A DNA stretch of 64,000 nt from Flavobacterium defluvii (GCF_900129555.1 NZ_FQWC01000001.1:372001-436000), one strand, 5' to 3'; positions 50,397 through 59,845 are shown, numbered from the stretch's first letter. A program made the numbers and translations. The notes: generated by a model not told the origin, from the letters alone.

Positions 50397-52244
50397 ATGA
50401 AGAAACTAATTCTTGCCACTTTATTTCTGACAGCAATTGCCTGCCAGAAAAAAGAGCAAACAGAAAAAACAGCTGCCGTTACAGACGAACACAGTTACTC
50501 TAAACCAGAACTGGCTGTTGCAAAACATCTTGATCTTGACATCAAAGTCGATTTTGACACTCAAACCATTTCAGGAAAAGCGTCATGGACTATTGATAAC
50601 ATCAGCAAAGGAAATGAGATAATCTTCGACGAAAACACTTTAAATATCACTAAAGTAACTTTAGGTGATGACGAAAAAGAAACAAAATTTGAGCTTGGAA
50701 AAGACACAGAATTTCACGGAAAACCTCTTCATATCGCTATTGAGCCAAATACAACTAAAGTAAACATTTACTACAACACGACTAAAGATGGTGTTGCGCT
50801 ACAATGGCTAAAACCAGAACAAACAGCAGACAAAAAGAAACCTTTTGTTTTCTCTCAAGGCGAAAGCGTTTGGTCACGTACCTGGATTCCGTGCCAGGAT
50901 TCGCCGGGAATTCGTTTTACTTACAATGCAAAAGTTACGGTTCCTAAAGATTTATTAGCAGTTATGAGCGCCGTAAATCCGCAGAAGAAAAACGACACTG
51001 GAGTTTATACTTTCAAACAAGACAAAGCAATTCCTTCTTACTTAATGGCAATTGCCGTTGGAGACATCGAATTTCAAGCTATTGACAACAGAACTGGAGT
51101 TTATGCAGAACCATCTGTTTTAAAAAGTGCTGCTTATGAATTTGCTGAGCTAGGCAAAATGGTAAATGCAGCAGAAAAATTATACGGACCTTACAGATGG
51201 GGACGTTATGACGTATTGGTTTTGCCTCCAAGTTTTCCTTATGGAGGAATGGAGAATCCAAACTTGACTTTCTTAACTCCGGGAGTTATTGCTGGTGATC
51301 GTTCGCTAACAAGCTTATTAGCACATGAATTAGGCCACAGCTGGAGCGGAAACTTAGTTACAAACGCAACTTGGGATGATATTTGGTTAAACGAAGGTTT
51401 TACAACTTATGTAGAACACAGAATTGGAGAAGCTATTTTCGGTAAAAAAGAATTTGACATGCAAAACGTTATCACCAACAAAGAACTGGTTGACAATGTT
51501 GCTGAATATGGAGATACAAATCCAGACACAAGATTAAAAGTTAGTTTGACTGGAAGAAATCCTGATGACGGAATTAGCATGATTCCTTATGTGAAAGGAT
51601 ATTCATTTTTAAGAGTTATTGAAAATGCAGTGGGACGCGATAAATTTGATCCGTTTATTAAGAATTACTTCGATTCTCATGCATTCCAATCTATCACAAC
51701 AGAAGATTTTGTAAAATATTTAAACGAAAATCTTATTAAAGGAGACAAAGCTTTAGCAGATAAAATCCAATTAGACAGCTGGATTTACAAACCGGGAATT
51801 CCATCAAACATTCTTCCTGTTAGTTCAGCAGAATTTAATGCAATTGATGCGATTCAAAAAGGCTGGAGAGAAACCGGTGTTGCAGGGTTAAGCAAAAAAA
51901 TCACCACAACTGCCGAAAAACAACATTTTATTGACCTACTTCCTACTGATATTACAGCAAAAGAAATGGAAGCAATCGACAAAGAATTCAACTTTACAAA
52001 AGGCGGTAATTTCATTATCAAACGTCAATGGTTTGTTCAGGCAATTCGCCATCAATACAAAGCGGCTGATCCGGCAATTGAACAATTTTTAATCGGAATC
52101 AGCAGAACGGGATCTGTAATGATGCTTTACAAAGAAATGGTCAAAACTTCAGAAGGGAAAGTTTGGGCAAAACAGGTTTTTGAAAAAGCTAAATCTGGTT
52201 ATCATGCCACTACTATTCAGGCTGTTGAAGGTGTTTTAAAATAA
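50397..52244 (+). CDS. M1 family aminopeptidase lipoprotein
   Basis: 615 residues. Lipobox TAIAC (Cys16), N-terminal beta domain, GGMENPNLTFL (exopeptidase motif), zinc site HELGH (310-314) with Glu333 as third ligand (WLNEGFTTYVEHR), a tyrosine-bearing segment (ISMIPYVKGYSFLRVIE) and a C-terminal helical domain as in leukotriene A4 hydrolase/aminopeptidase B. It removes N-terminal residues from peptides, anchored in the outer or inner membrane facing the periplasm. The lysines after the Cys (QKKEQTEK) lack the acidic surface-export tag. Transcribed alone after pdhA-aceF. Confidence 0.94.
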   Translation: MKKLILATLFLTAIACQKKEQTEKTAAVTDEHSYSKPELAVAKHLDLDIKVDFDTQTISGKASWTIDNISKGNEIIFDENTLNITKVTLGDDEKETKFELGKDTEFHGKPLHIAIEPNTTKVNIYYNTTKDGVALQWLKPEQTADKKKPFVFSQGESVWSRTWIPCQDSPGIRFTYNAKVTVPKDLLAVMSAVNPQKKNDTGVYTFKQDKAIPSYLMAIAVGDIEFQAIDNRTGVYAEPSVLKSAAYEFAELGKMVNAAEKLYGPYRWGRYDVLVLPPSFPYGGMENPNLTFLTPGVIAGDRSLTSLLAHELGHSWSGNLVTNATWDDIWLNEGFTTYVEHRIGEAIFGKKEFDMQNVITNKELVDNVAEYGDTNPDTRLKVSLTGRNPDDGISMIPYVKGYSFLRVIENAVGRDKFDPFIKNYFDSHAFQSITTEDFVKYLNENLIKGDKALADKIQLDSWIYKPGIPSNILPVSSAEFNAIDAIQKGWRETGVAGLSKKITTTAEKQHFIDLLPTDITAKEMEAIDKEFNFTKGGNFIIKRQWFVQAIRHQYKAADPAIEQFLIGISRTGSVMMLYKEMVKTSEGKVWAKQVFEKAKSGYHATTIQAVEGVLK

Positions 52245-52611
52245 AAACAACCACAAAAATTCCGTTTACAATTTTATATCCCAAAGGGATTACATATCGG
52301 TAGAAAAAAATTGCGATCGTTCCTATTGTCCCGTCAGGGACTATACATTACAGCGAATAGTTTAGTCCCTGACGGGACAAATAATCATAATGCATAATAT
52401 TTTTTCTACCGTTATGTAATCCCTTCGGGATAAATCATGATTATTTAATCCCCAATTACGAATGTAAATGGGGATTTTTTCATTCAAAAAACTATCTAGG
52501 GAAAATTATCCATCACATAGCGTCAATCCTCCATGTTTTAAAATCTGCAATCGTTGCAACTTTGTAATGTCAAAAGACAACAACAAATAACAACTTTAAA
52601 AATTAAATAAA
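52245..52611. other. 367-base intergenic region, mostly a nested palindromic element
   Basis: No gene found. About 154 bases are the nested inverted repeat described at 52278-52431; the rest is AT-rich, with CAACTTTG at 52557-52564 as a poor -7 candidate for the AhpD-like gene. Confidence 0.6.
52278..52431. repeat. nested (hairpin within hairpin) palindromic element, 154 bp
   Basis: Outer arms 52278-52309 (with AAAGGGATTACATATCGGTA) and 52400-52431 are near-complementary over 32 bases. Inner arms GTCCCGTCAGGGACTA (52328-52343) and TAGTCCCTGACGGGAC (52363-52378) are perfectly complementary. Each arm also contains its own small palindrome (CCCAAAGGG-like, CCCTTCGGG). No open frame inside. It resembles a non-coding mobile palindromic unit. 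Confidence 0.75.
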
Positions 52612-53142
52612 ATGGCACGATTAACAGCTTTAAACCCAGAAGAAGTAACAGGAAAAACTAAAGATTTATTCAACGCAGTTCAGGCAAAATTAGGCGTTGT
52701 ACCAAACATGATGAGAACAATGGGAAATTCACCAGCGGTTCTTGAAGGATATTTAAACCTAAGCGGTGCTTTGAGCCACGGAAAATTAAGCGCAAAAACA
52801 GGAGAATTAATCGCCTTGGCAGTTTCAGAAAGCAACTCTTGTGATTATTGTTTAGCCGCTCACACTTTTATTGGAGAAAAATTAATAAAAGCAGATCCTG
52901 AAGTTTTAAAAGCAGCAAGATTAGGAAATTCTGCCGACGCGAAAACAGAAGCCATCTTACAATTAGCAAAAACATTAATAAGCAAAGGTGGTTTAGTAAA
53001 CGATGAAGATGTAAACAAAGCTAAAAATGCAGGAGTTTCTGATGCTGAAATTGCAGAAATTATCGGACACGTAGCTTTAAATGTTTTAACAAATTACTTC
53101 AATAATGTAGCAAATACTGAATTAGACTTTCCAACAGTTTAA
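52612..53142 (+). CDS. Carboxymuconolactone decarboxylase/AhpD-like family protein
   Basis: 176 residues, all-helical, with the AhpD-type redox/proton-relay motif ESNSCDYCLAAH (Cys-x-x-Cys-x-x-x-His) and the flanking family pattern GVVPNMMRTMGNSPAVLEGYLNLSGAL. Members with the CxxC motif act as alkylhydroperoxidases or related thiol enzymes. No partner ahpC is nearby. An AraC-type regulator gene follows on the same strand, a frequent pairing that suggests induction by a specific compound. Confidence 0.9.
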   Translation: MARLTALNPEEVTGKTKDLFNAVQAKLGVVPNMMRTMGNSPAVLEGYLNLSGALSHGKLSAKTGELIALAVSESNSCDYCLAAHTFIGEKLIKADPEVLKAARLGNSADAKTEAILQLAKTLISKGGLVNDEDVNKAKNAGVSDAEIAEIIGHVALNVLTNYFNNVANTELDFPTV

Positions 53143-53240
53143 TCGAAAATTGCACATTCACTATAACAAAAAACAATTTATAAAGATAGCTGCGGATTTA
53201 TTTCATGGCTATCTTTATATTTTCAAAAACAAAATAAATC

Positions 53241-54119
53241 ATGAGTTCTCAAAATGTTTTTACTTTAATCAATCCACAAAATGGTAATTTGGCTTTCAAA
53301 ATTCTTCCTTTTGGTGATAACAGCCATTTTGATCATTTACAGCGAAACAATTATTACTCTTTAATTTGGGTCACAAAAGGAAAAGGCAAAGTAAAAGCTG
53401 ATTTTGCAGAACATCAATTTGAAGAAAACTCACTTCTCGCCTTTTCTCCCTATCAGCCTTTTATGCTTTGCGTAAACGAGCCAATTGAAGGAATTGCAAT
53501 TCATTTTCATCCTGACTTTTATTGCATTCACATGCATCAAAAAGAGGTTTCCTGCAATGGTGTATTATTCAATAATATTTATCAGCCGCCTTATGTTCAG
53601 GTTACAGAACAAGCGTCGCAAACTTTCAATATGGTAATTGAACAGATGAAGGCTGAAATTCAAAATGCGGAATTGGCACAATATGAATTACTAATTTCTT
53701 ACTTGAAAATATTTTTGATCACCGCTTCAAGATTAAAAACAGAACAATTGGAAGAAATGAAATCGGTTCCGGATTCAAAAGAACCCGTAATCCTTCAAAA
53801 CTTAAAAGATGCGATTGAGCTTAATTTTAAAACCAAGCATTCAGCTGGAAATTATGCTGAATTATTAAATATTTCTCCAAAAGCATTAGCCAAAATATCT
53901 AAGAATTATTTCAATAAAACTTTAACTGATTTGATTTCGGAAAGAATCATTATTGAAGCCAAAAGAGAATTGTACTTAACCAATAAAACTGTAAAAGAAA
54001 TCGCCTACGAATTGGGTTATGATGATGAACATTATTTCAGTCGTTTCTTTAAAACGAATGCCGATGTTTCGCCTCAAATTTATCGTGAGACTGTAGGTTT
54101 TGGAAAAATGGAAGCTTAG
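53241..54119 (+). CDS. AraC family transcription regulator
   Basis: 292 residues: an N-terminal cupin-like sensing region (about 20-115, YSLIWVTKGKGKVKADFAEHQFEENSLLAFSPYQPFML) and a C-terminal AraC double HTH (about 185-285, KTKHSAGNYAELLNISPKALAKISKNYFNKTLTDLI.., VKEIAYELGYDDEHYFSRFFKTNADVSPQIYR). It probably controls the AhpD-like gene 98 bases upstream or a distant target. Its 3' end overlaps the convergent glycosyltransferase gene by four bases. Confidence 0.92.
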   Translation: MSSQNVFTLINPQNGNLAFKILPFGDNSHFDHLQRNNYYSLIWVTKGKGKVKADFAEHQFEENSLLAFSPYQPFMLCVNEPIEGIAIHFHPDFYCIHMHQKEVSCNGVLFNNIYQPPYVQVTEQASQTFNMVIEQMKAEIQNAELAQYELLISYLKIFLITASRLKTEQLEEMKSVPDSKEPVILQNLKDAIELNFKTKHSAGNYAELLNISPKALAKISKNYFNKTLTDLISERIIIEAKRELYLTNKTVKEIAYELGYDDEHYFSRFFKTNADVSPQIYRETVGFGKMEA

Positions 54120-55375
54120 TTTTTATTCTTCGCTTCAATCCACTTTGACATATACATAGTGCTTTTATAAGCGTGATGCTGCAATAAATTCCCCATAAAA
54201 TTATGAAGACGATGACTTTCAGAATTTATTAAAAGTGAGTTTACCAGTGAAATCAATTGATTAGAATAATTATTTTTTTGATAGCATTTATTAATGATTG
54301 CAATTCCTTTTTTTTGAGCTTCTTTCCAAAGATTTTCGTCTTGATAAAGCGCAATTGCTTTCTTGGCAAACTCATCTGGATTATCTTCAATAAAACCATT
54401 CCAAGTTAAATCTTCATGCATAGCTTCAGAACCAACTGAAGTCGTTACACTTGGCGTTCCGCATTGCATGGCTTCTAGTAATTTTCCTTTTAATCCTGCT
54501 CCAAAACGAATTGGCGCTAAAACCACTCTGGCATTTTTTACAATTTCATTAGCCTCTTCTGCCCTTCCCATAATGTAAAAACCGTTTTTAGGCTGATGCA
54601 ACTGCAATGCTTTTTGTGAAGGATAAGCTCCATAAACCTTTAAAACAGCTTCTGGAAAATCCTTTTTTATGGATGGCCAAATAGCTTCTTTCAAATATTG
54701 AACAGTGTTCCAATTGGGTTCATGAAGAAAATTTCCAATAAAAACAAAATCATTTCTGTTTTCAAAAAAAGGCAGGTTCAGCAAATCTTCCTCTTTCATT
54801 TCATCAACCAAAAAAGGAAGATAGAAAAGTAAATCTTGATTGATTTTGAAAACCTCTTTTAAAATTTTCATTTCAAATTCAGAAATAATCAAAGACAAAT
54901 CGCATCGCAAAATACTGGCAATTTCCCTTTTTGCAACTTCTTCAGATAATAAATCAATCAATTCAAAAGTTCGATTTTTTTTAAAAGCTTTTTGTCTTGC
55001 CGTTCTAAGACAATGCAAATCTTCGGTATCTAAAATTCTAATCGCTTTCGGGCAATTTTCAACCACTCTCCATCCAAATTGTTCTTCAATCATAAAACGA
55101 TCAAAAAGAACAACATCTGGATTTAATTCTTTTATAAAATCATCAAAACTTGAAGAATTAAGTTCAATGCTTTTTTTTATTACTCCAAACTCAGACAAAT
55201 CAACCATAAAATCGCTGTCCTGAGCTGCGCTTACAAATGTAATTTCGTATCCATTTTCTTTAAAAATAGAAATCAGTTGCATCATTCTTCCACCTGCTGC
55301 AGAAGACTTTGGCTCAGGCCAGACAAACCCAATAATTAAAAGTTTTTTTAGCTGATTCATTGTAATTGGTTTCAA
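54116..55375 (-). CDS. Glycosyltransferase (GT4/GT-B type)
   Basis: 419 residues with two Rossmann-like halves: N-terminal IIGFVWPEPKSSAAGGRMMQLISIFKENGYEITFVSAA and C-terminal FVFIGNFLHEPNWNTVQYLKEAIWP.., YIMGRAEEANEIVKNARVVLAPIRFGAGLKGKLLEAMQCGTPSVTT, the nucleotide-sugar site of GT-B retaining enzymes. No neighbouring polysaccharide genes indicate an acceptor. The first five residues (MKPIT) may not be translated; MNQLKKLLIIG is a natural start. Cytoplasmic; probably acts on a surface glycan or glycoprotein. Confidence 0.9.
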   Translation of the reverse strand: MKPITMNQLKKLLIIGFVWPEPKSSAAGGRMMQLISIFKENGYEITFVSAAQDSDFMVDLSEFGVIKKSIELNSSSFDDFIKELNPDVVLFDRFMIEEQFGWRVVENCPKAIRILDTEDLHCLRTARQKAFKKNRTFELIDLLSEEVAKREIASILRCDLSLIISEFEMKILKEVFKINQDLLFYLPFLVDEMKEEDLLNLPFFENRNDFVFIGNFLHEPNWNTVQYLKEAIWPSIKKDFPEAVLKVYGAYPSQKALQLHQPKNGFYIMGRAEEANEIVKNARVVLAPIRFGAGLKGKLLEAMQCGTPSVTTSVGSEAMHEDLTWNGFIEDNPDEFAKKAIALYQDENLWKEAQKKGIAIINKCYQKNNYSNQLISLVNSLLINSESHRLHNFMGNLLQHHAYKSTMYMSKWIEAKNKN

Positions 55376-55473
55376 CTTACAAAATAATGCTTTTTTCGGC
55401 GCAATCGCACAACATTTCCTGATTTTTAGTAATAAAAAACACTAATTTTGCAGGAACTAAATGCTGGGAAATT

Positions 55474-56055
55474 ATGTTGGGATTAAAATTAGCTACAGAC
55501 CCTCGCTGGGTAAATATCGTTGAGTCAAATATCGAGGAAATTTTAACGGATCATGCGTGGTGCGAACAAAAAGCTGCCTCAAATGCAATCAGCATTGTGA
55601 CGTATAACTCTGAAATCGAAGAATTGGTAACCGAAATGCTTGAAATTGCCAGAGAGGAACTGGAGCATTTTCAGATGGTTCACAACATTATAAAACAACG
55701 TGGGCTTACTTTGGGACGTGAACGAAAAGATCATTATGTAAATGAACTTTTTAAATTCATGAAAAAAGACGGAAGCCGTCGTGACGCGCTTTGCGACCGT
55801 TTACTGTTTTCTGCAATGATTGAAGCCAGAAGCTGCGAGCGTTTTAAAGTGCTTTCTGAAAATATTAAAGATGAAGAATTAGCAAAATTCTACCGCGATT
55901 TAATGATTTCTGAAGCCGGACATTATACTACTTTTTTAGGGTTTGCCAGAAAATACCAGGACAATATCGACATCGACAAACGATGGAAAGAATGGATTGA
56001 ATATGAAGGTTCTATTATTACCAATTATGGTAAAAAAGAAACCGTTCACGGATAA
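55474..56055 (+). CDS. miaE: tRNA 2-methylthio-N6-isopentenyladenosine hydroxylase
   Basis: 193 residues, ferritin-like four-helix bundle with di-iron ligands spread as in MiaE: DHAWCEQKAASNAI (Glu), EIAREELEHFQMVH (E-x-x-H), SAMIEARSCERFKVL (Glu) and ISEAGHYTTFLGFA (E-x-x-H). The enzyme hydroxylates the isopentenyl group of ms2i6A37 in tRNA using O2. ATG at 55474 follows TAATTTTG (55443-55450) by about 24 bases. Separate from the AsmA-like gene by 47 bases. Confidence 0.93.
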   Translation: MLGLKLATDPRWVNIVESNIEEILTDHAWCEQKAASNAISIVTYNSEIEELVTEMLEIAREELEHFQMVHNIIKQRGLTLGRERKDHYVNELFKFMKKDGSRRDALCDRLLFSAMIEARSCERFKVLSENIKDEELAKFYRDLMISEAGHYTTFLGFARKYQDNIDIDKRWKEWIEYEGSIITNYGKKETVHG

Positions 56056-56102
56056 ATTACGCTCTTTTTTTACTCTCTTTTACTTAAACACCAAAAATTG
56101 CT

Positions 56103-58859
56103 ATGCAAAAAAGTAAATCCAGATCAATCGTATTTAAATTTGCGAAGTATTTAGGGATAACTTTCGCTGTTATTTTAGCATTATTATTTTTAACGCCAAT
56201 TGTTTTTGAAGATCAAATTAAAGAACAGATCAAAAAAACAGCCAACGAAAGACTAAGCGCAGAATTAAATTATTCTGATGTTTCGGTTTCCTTTTTCCGT
56301 CATTTTCCCTCCCTGACTTTAACCTTAGATAATTTAAGTCTTAATGGTTCGGCACCATATAAAAATGAAAAATTCATTACAGCAAAAGAGGTTTCTTTTG
56401 GGATAAATGTTGCCAGTTTAGTTTTTAGCAAATCGGTAAAAATTGACCAGATTTATTTGTCAGATTCGTTTATTAACGTAAAAGTAAATCCAAACGGAGA
56501 AGCAAATTACAACATTTATAAGTCGCAGGCACAAGCGTCTAAATCTAAAGACAGCACAGATACTGCACTAAAACTGGAGCGAATCGAAATTTTAAACAGC
56601 AAAATTATCTATGACGATCAGTCTACAAAAGTTCATTTTGATGCGTTTGGTTTCAATTATTTAGGAAAAGGAGATTTAAACAAAGCTGTTTTTGATTTGT
56701 ATTCTAAAGCAAAAATTGAAAAGTTAAATATTATTTATGAAGATGAACCTTATTTAATGAACAAAAAAATTGATGCAGATTTAATTACAAAAGTAAACAT
56801 CAATTCGTTATCGTTTTTCTTCCAGCAAAATAACTTAAAAATCAACCAGCTTTTGGTCGATTTTAAAGGAAAATTTGACATCCTGAAAGATGGTTATAAT
56901 ATGGATTTTGTTATAAAATCAGACAATAGCGATTTGTATGATGTATTTACTGCTTTTCCGCCAAAATACATTACCTGGCTTTCTAAAACAGAATTAAAAG
57001 GAAACACCAATCTTCTTTTTACTTTAAAAGGAAATTACATCACGTCACAAAACATTGCACCTGATTTGAATTTGGATGTGAAAATTGATAACGGATTTGT
57101 CAATTATGAGAAAAGTGCTTTTCCGGTTTCAAATTTGAATTTAGATGTTAAAACAAAAGTTCCGTCATTAAACCCTGATCTTTTAACAGTTGATGCTAAA
57201 AATGTTTCTTTAAACATCAATCAGGATTATTTAAAATCAAAATTCTTCATAAAAGGCGCCAATACTCCTGAAATCAATGCCGATTTTAAAGCTAAAATGG
57301 ACCTTGCTAAATTAACAAAGGCATTAGGAATTCCGGATGTTGAATTAAAAGGATCGCTTGCGGGAGATATTCAGGCGAACGGTAAATACGATCAAAAAAA
57401 CAAACTTTTCCCTATTACAAAAGGAGTTTTTGATTTAGAAAACGGATATCTAAAAACGAAATATTATCCAAACCCAATTACGAATATTGTTATTAAATCT
57501 AAAATCGACAATCAAAAAGGAACTTTTGACGACTTAAAAATTAAGCTAAAACCTGCTCAATTTACTTTTGAAGGAAAACCGGTTTTTGTAGAAGCTGATT
57601 TAAGTGATTTTAATGATTTAACGTATGACATTAAAGCCAAAGGCGAGCTGGATGTAAACAAAATCTATAAAGTATTTTCTCAAAAAGGATTGGATTTAGA
57701 CGGTTTTATTAAAGCCGATTTAGCTCTTAAAGGAAAACAAAGTGATGCAGAAAAAGGAAATTACAGCAAATTAAACAACAAAGGAACTCTTGAATTAAGA
57801 AACATTGGAGTTACTTCAGAATATCTTCCTAAAAAATTCGTCATTAAAGAAGGTATTTTCAAAATCAATCAGGATAAAATGTCGTTTAATAATTTCCTGG
57901 CGGCTTATGGTCAGTCTGATTTTAAAATGAATGGTTACCTCCAGAATGTTTTTAATTATGCAACCACAAATACAGGCGTTTTAAAAGGCTCTTTTAAAGT
58001 TTTTGCACAATATATCAATGTTGATGAATTTATGTCTCAAACATCAGCAGATGCCTCGGTAACAAAAACACCAGCGCCAAAAACAGAAATAAAAGCCAAG
58101 CCTGCACAAACTGGCGTAATCATTATTCCAACAAATCTAAATTTACAATTATTAGCAAATGCTAAAAAAGTAAATTTTGACAAATTGAATCTTCAAAACG
58201 CAACAGGTTATTTAACCATGAACAAAGGTAAACTGACAATGCAGAATACCGGATTCGATTTAATTGGCTGCAAGGTTTCTATGAATGCCAATTATCAGGC
58301 TATAACGCTGCAAAAAGCAAATTTTGAATACACCATTAAAGCTTCTGATTTTGATATTAAAAGAGCATATAACGAAATTGAAGTTTTCAAAAAAATGGCA
58401 AGTGCTGCCGAAAAAGCACAGGGAATTGTTTCTTTAGATTATAAATTAAAAGGCCGTTTAAACGGAAATATGGAACCGGTTTATCCTTCACTAGTTGGCG
58501 GCGGAGTACTTTCTGTAAAAGATGTAAAAATAAGAGGCTTGAAAATGTTTAATGCCGTAAGCAAACAAACCAGTTCTGAATCGATGAAAAATCCTGATGT
58601 TTCAAAAGTAGATATCAAAAGCACAATCAAGAACAACATAATGACCGTAGAACGTTTTAAATTTAAGTTTGCCGGCTTTCGCCCAAGAATTGAAGGAACA
58701 ACAAGTCTTGACGGAAAACTGAATTTAAAAATGCGTTTAGGATTACCTCCGTTTGGCATATTTGGCATTCCGCTAACAGTTACCGGAACTCAGGACAATC
58801 CAAAAGTAAAAGTAGGACGTAAAACTGAGGATTTGGAAGAAACTAAAGATACTGAATAG
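56103..58859 (+). CDS. AsmA-like family protein
   Basis: 918 residues. One membrane helix near the N-terminus (about 12-32, FAKYLGITFAVILALLFLTPIVF), then the AsmA domain (VSFFRHFPSLTLTLDNLSLNG..) and a long periplasmic beta-strand-rich body with repeated ..LNLDVKTKVPSLNPDLLTVDAKNVSLNI-type segments, ending in the AsmA C-terminal motif (LPPFGIFGIPLTVTGTQDNPKVKV). Proteins of this type form hydrophobic-groove bridges for phospholipid movement between membranes. A Pro/Ala/Lys-rich hinge occurs near residues 655-672. C-terminus is acidic (EDLEETKDTE). Precise function in flavobacteria is not known. Confidence 0.88.
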   Translation: MQKSKSRSIVFKFAKYLGITFAVILALLFLTPIVFEDQIKEQIKKTANERLSAELNYSDVSVSFFRHFPSLTLTLDNLSLNGSAPYKNEKFITAKEVSFGINVASLVFSKSVKIDQIYLSDSFINVKVNPNGEANYNIYKSQAQASKSKDSTDTALKLERIEILNSKIIYDDQSTKVHFDAFGFNYLGKGDLNKAVFDLYSKAKIEKLNIIYEDEPYLMNKKIDADLITKVNINSLSFFFQQNNLKINQLLVDFKGKFDILKDGYNMDFVIKSDNSDLYDVFTAFPPKYITWLSKTELKGNTNLLFTLKGNYITSQNIAPDLNLDVKIDNGFVNYEKSAFPVSNLNLDVKTKVPSLNPDLLTVDAKNVSLNINQDYLKSKFFIKGANTPEINADFKAKMDLAKLTKALGIPDVELKGSLAGDIQANGKYDQKNKLFPITKGVFDLENGYLKTKYYPNPITNIVIKSKIDNQKGTFDDLKIKLKPAQFTFEGKPVFVEADLSDFNDLTYDIKAKGELDVNKIYKVFSQKGLDLDGFIKADLALKGKQSDAEKGNYSKLNNKGTLELRNIGVTSEYLPKKFVIKEGIFKINQDKMSFNNFLAAYGQSDFKMNGYLQNVFNYATTNTGVLKGSFKVFAQYINVDEFMSQTSADASVTKTPAPKTEIKAKPAQTGVIIIPTNLNLQLLANAKKVNFDKLNLQNATGYLTMNKGKLTMQNTGFDLIGCKVSMNANYQAITLQKANFEYTIKASDFDIKRAYNEIEVFKKMASAAEKAQGIVSLDYKLKGRLNGNMEPVYPSLVGGGVLSVKDVKIRGLKMFNAVSKQTSSESMKNPDVSKVDIKSTIKNNIMTVERFKFKFAGFRPRIEGTTSLDGKLNLKMRLGLPPFGIFGIPLTVTGTQDNPKVKVGRKTEDLEETKDTE

Positions 58860-58923
58860 AAATTTCAATTTTTTTAAATTACAAAATTTAAAACTTCAAA
58901 TTCCAATTTAAAAATACACATCG

Positions 58924-58956
58924 ACCTTTGTCAAAGTTTTAAACTTTGACAAAGGT
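58924..58956. terminator. CTTTGTCAAAG-type palindrome after the AsmA-like gene
   Basis: ACCTTTGTCAAAGTTT and AAACTTTGACAAAGGT around one central base, then TTTTTT. The same unit recurs at 63522-63552 after the second M16 gene. Confidence 0.75.
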
Positions 58957-58972
58957 TTTTTTGCCTAAACAG

Positions 58973-59004
58973 AAACCTACAGGTTTTAAAAAACTGTAGG
59001 GTTT
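58973..59004. repeat. second palindrome, related to the CCCGACA family
   Basis: AAACCTACAG...CTGTAGGGTTT with an AT-rich centre resembles AAACCCGACAGG..CCTGTCGGGTTT in plan, but with a TACAG core and one mismatch. Confidence 0.5.
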
Positions 59005-59036
59005 AGAAACAAAAACTATACAAATTCTAATAAAAC

Positions 59037-59068
59037 AAAAAACCCGATCTTTTCAGAACGGGTTTTTT
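59037..59068 (-). terminator. rplU-rpmA terminator
   Basis: AAAAAACCCG and CGGGTTTTTT pair; on the minus strand the T-run follows the stem, 25 bases after the rpmA stop. Confidence 0.85.
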
Positions 59069-59092
59069 ATAAAAGTAAATCTTTATAAAATA

Positions 59093-59353
59093 TTAAGCCT
59101 CGAATGGGATAATAGATACATAAGATTTGTTATCTCTTTTCTTTTGGAACTTAACAACTCCATCAACTTTTGCATGCAAAGTGTGATCTTTACTAATGTA
59201 AACGTTTTCACCTGGATTGTGTTTTGAACCTCTTTGTCTAACGATGATGTTACCAGCAATAGCAGCTTGACCACCATAAATCTTAACGCCTAGACGTTTT
59301 GATTCTGATTCTCTACCATTCTTCGAACTACCGACACCTTTCTTGTGAGCCAT
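59093..59353 (-). CDS. rpmA: 50S ribosomal protein L27
   Basis: 86 residues starting [20 protein letters not shown] with [25 protein letters not shown], the strongly conserved L27 core. The N-terminal tail reaches the peptidyl-transferase centre. No Firmicute-type cleavable N-terminal extension is present. Encoded 24 bases after rplU on one transcript. Confidence 0.98.
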   Translation of the reverse strand: MAHKKGVGSSKNGRESESKRLGVKIYGGQAAIAGNIIVRQRGSKHNPGENVYISKDHTLHAKVDGVVKFQKKRDNKSYVSIIPFEA

Positions 59354-59377
59354 GACGTATGAGTTTAAATATTGTTA

Positions 59378-59815
59378 TTATTCTTTAGTAGCTTCTTTCT
59401 TTGCTTTTGGAGCTGCTTTTTTAGCTTTTGGAGCTTCTACTTCTTCAGTAGCTGCTTCTTCTGCTACAACTGCTTTTTTAGCCGCTGCTTTTTTAGTTCC
59501 TCCTGCTGCAGTAATACCTTCAATTACAATTTGTGTAAGATATTGTCTGTGACCATTTCTCTTTTTGTATCCTTTTCTTCTTTTCTTTTTGAAAACGATA
59601 ACCTTATCACCTTTTAAGTGTTGTAACACTTTAGCTTCTACTGAAGCACCTTCTATAGCTGGGGCGCCTAAAGTTACATTTCCGTTATCATCTAATAAAA
59701 GAACTTTGTCAAAAGAAACTTTTGAACCTTCTTCGTTAGCTAAACGGTGAACATAAACCTTTAAGTCTTTGCTTACTTTAAATTGTTGCCCTGCTATCTC
59801 TACGATTGCATACAT
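59378..59815 (-). CDS. rplU: 50S ribosomal protein L21 with Ala/Lys/Glu-rich C-terminal extension
   Basis: 145 residues. The first about 104 residues are canonical L21 (MYAIVEIAGQQFKVSKDLKVYVHRLA..KKKRRKGYKKRNGHRQYLTQIVIEGI). The last about 40 (KKAAAKKAVVAEEAATEEVEAPKAKKAAPKAKK) are a low-complexity charged tail not found in E. coli L21 (103 residues), as in many Bacteroidota. Part of the universal rplU-rpmA pair. Confidence 0.97.
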   Translation of the reverse strand: MYAIVEIAGQQFKVSKDLKVYVHRLANEEGSKVSFDKVLLLDDNGNVTLGAPAIEGASVEAKVLQHLKGDKVIVFKKKRRKGYKKRNGHRQYLTQIVIEGITAAGGTKKAAAKKAVVAEEAATEEVEAPKAKKAAPKAKKEATKE

Positions 59816-59845
59816 ACCAAATTGATTTATTGATTTTTAAGGTTG

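Noticed and set aside
52278..52431. Possible CRISPR-like or tRNA-like structure in the palindromic region
   Set aside because: Repeats are inverted and single, not regularly spaced direct repeats, and no cloverleaf or anticodon arm can be drawn.
59352..59617. Phe/Ser/Cys-rich plus-strand frames opposite rplU
   Set aside because: They are antisense of the Ala/Lys/Glu-rich tail of L21; composition is a direct result of that low-complexity region.
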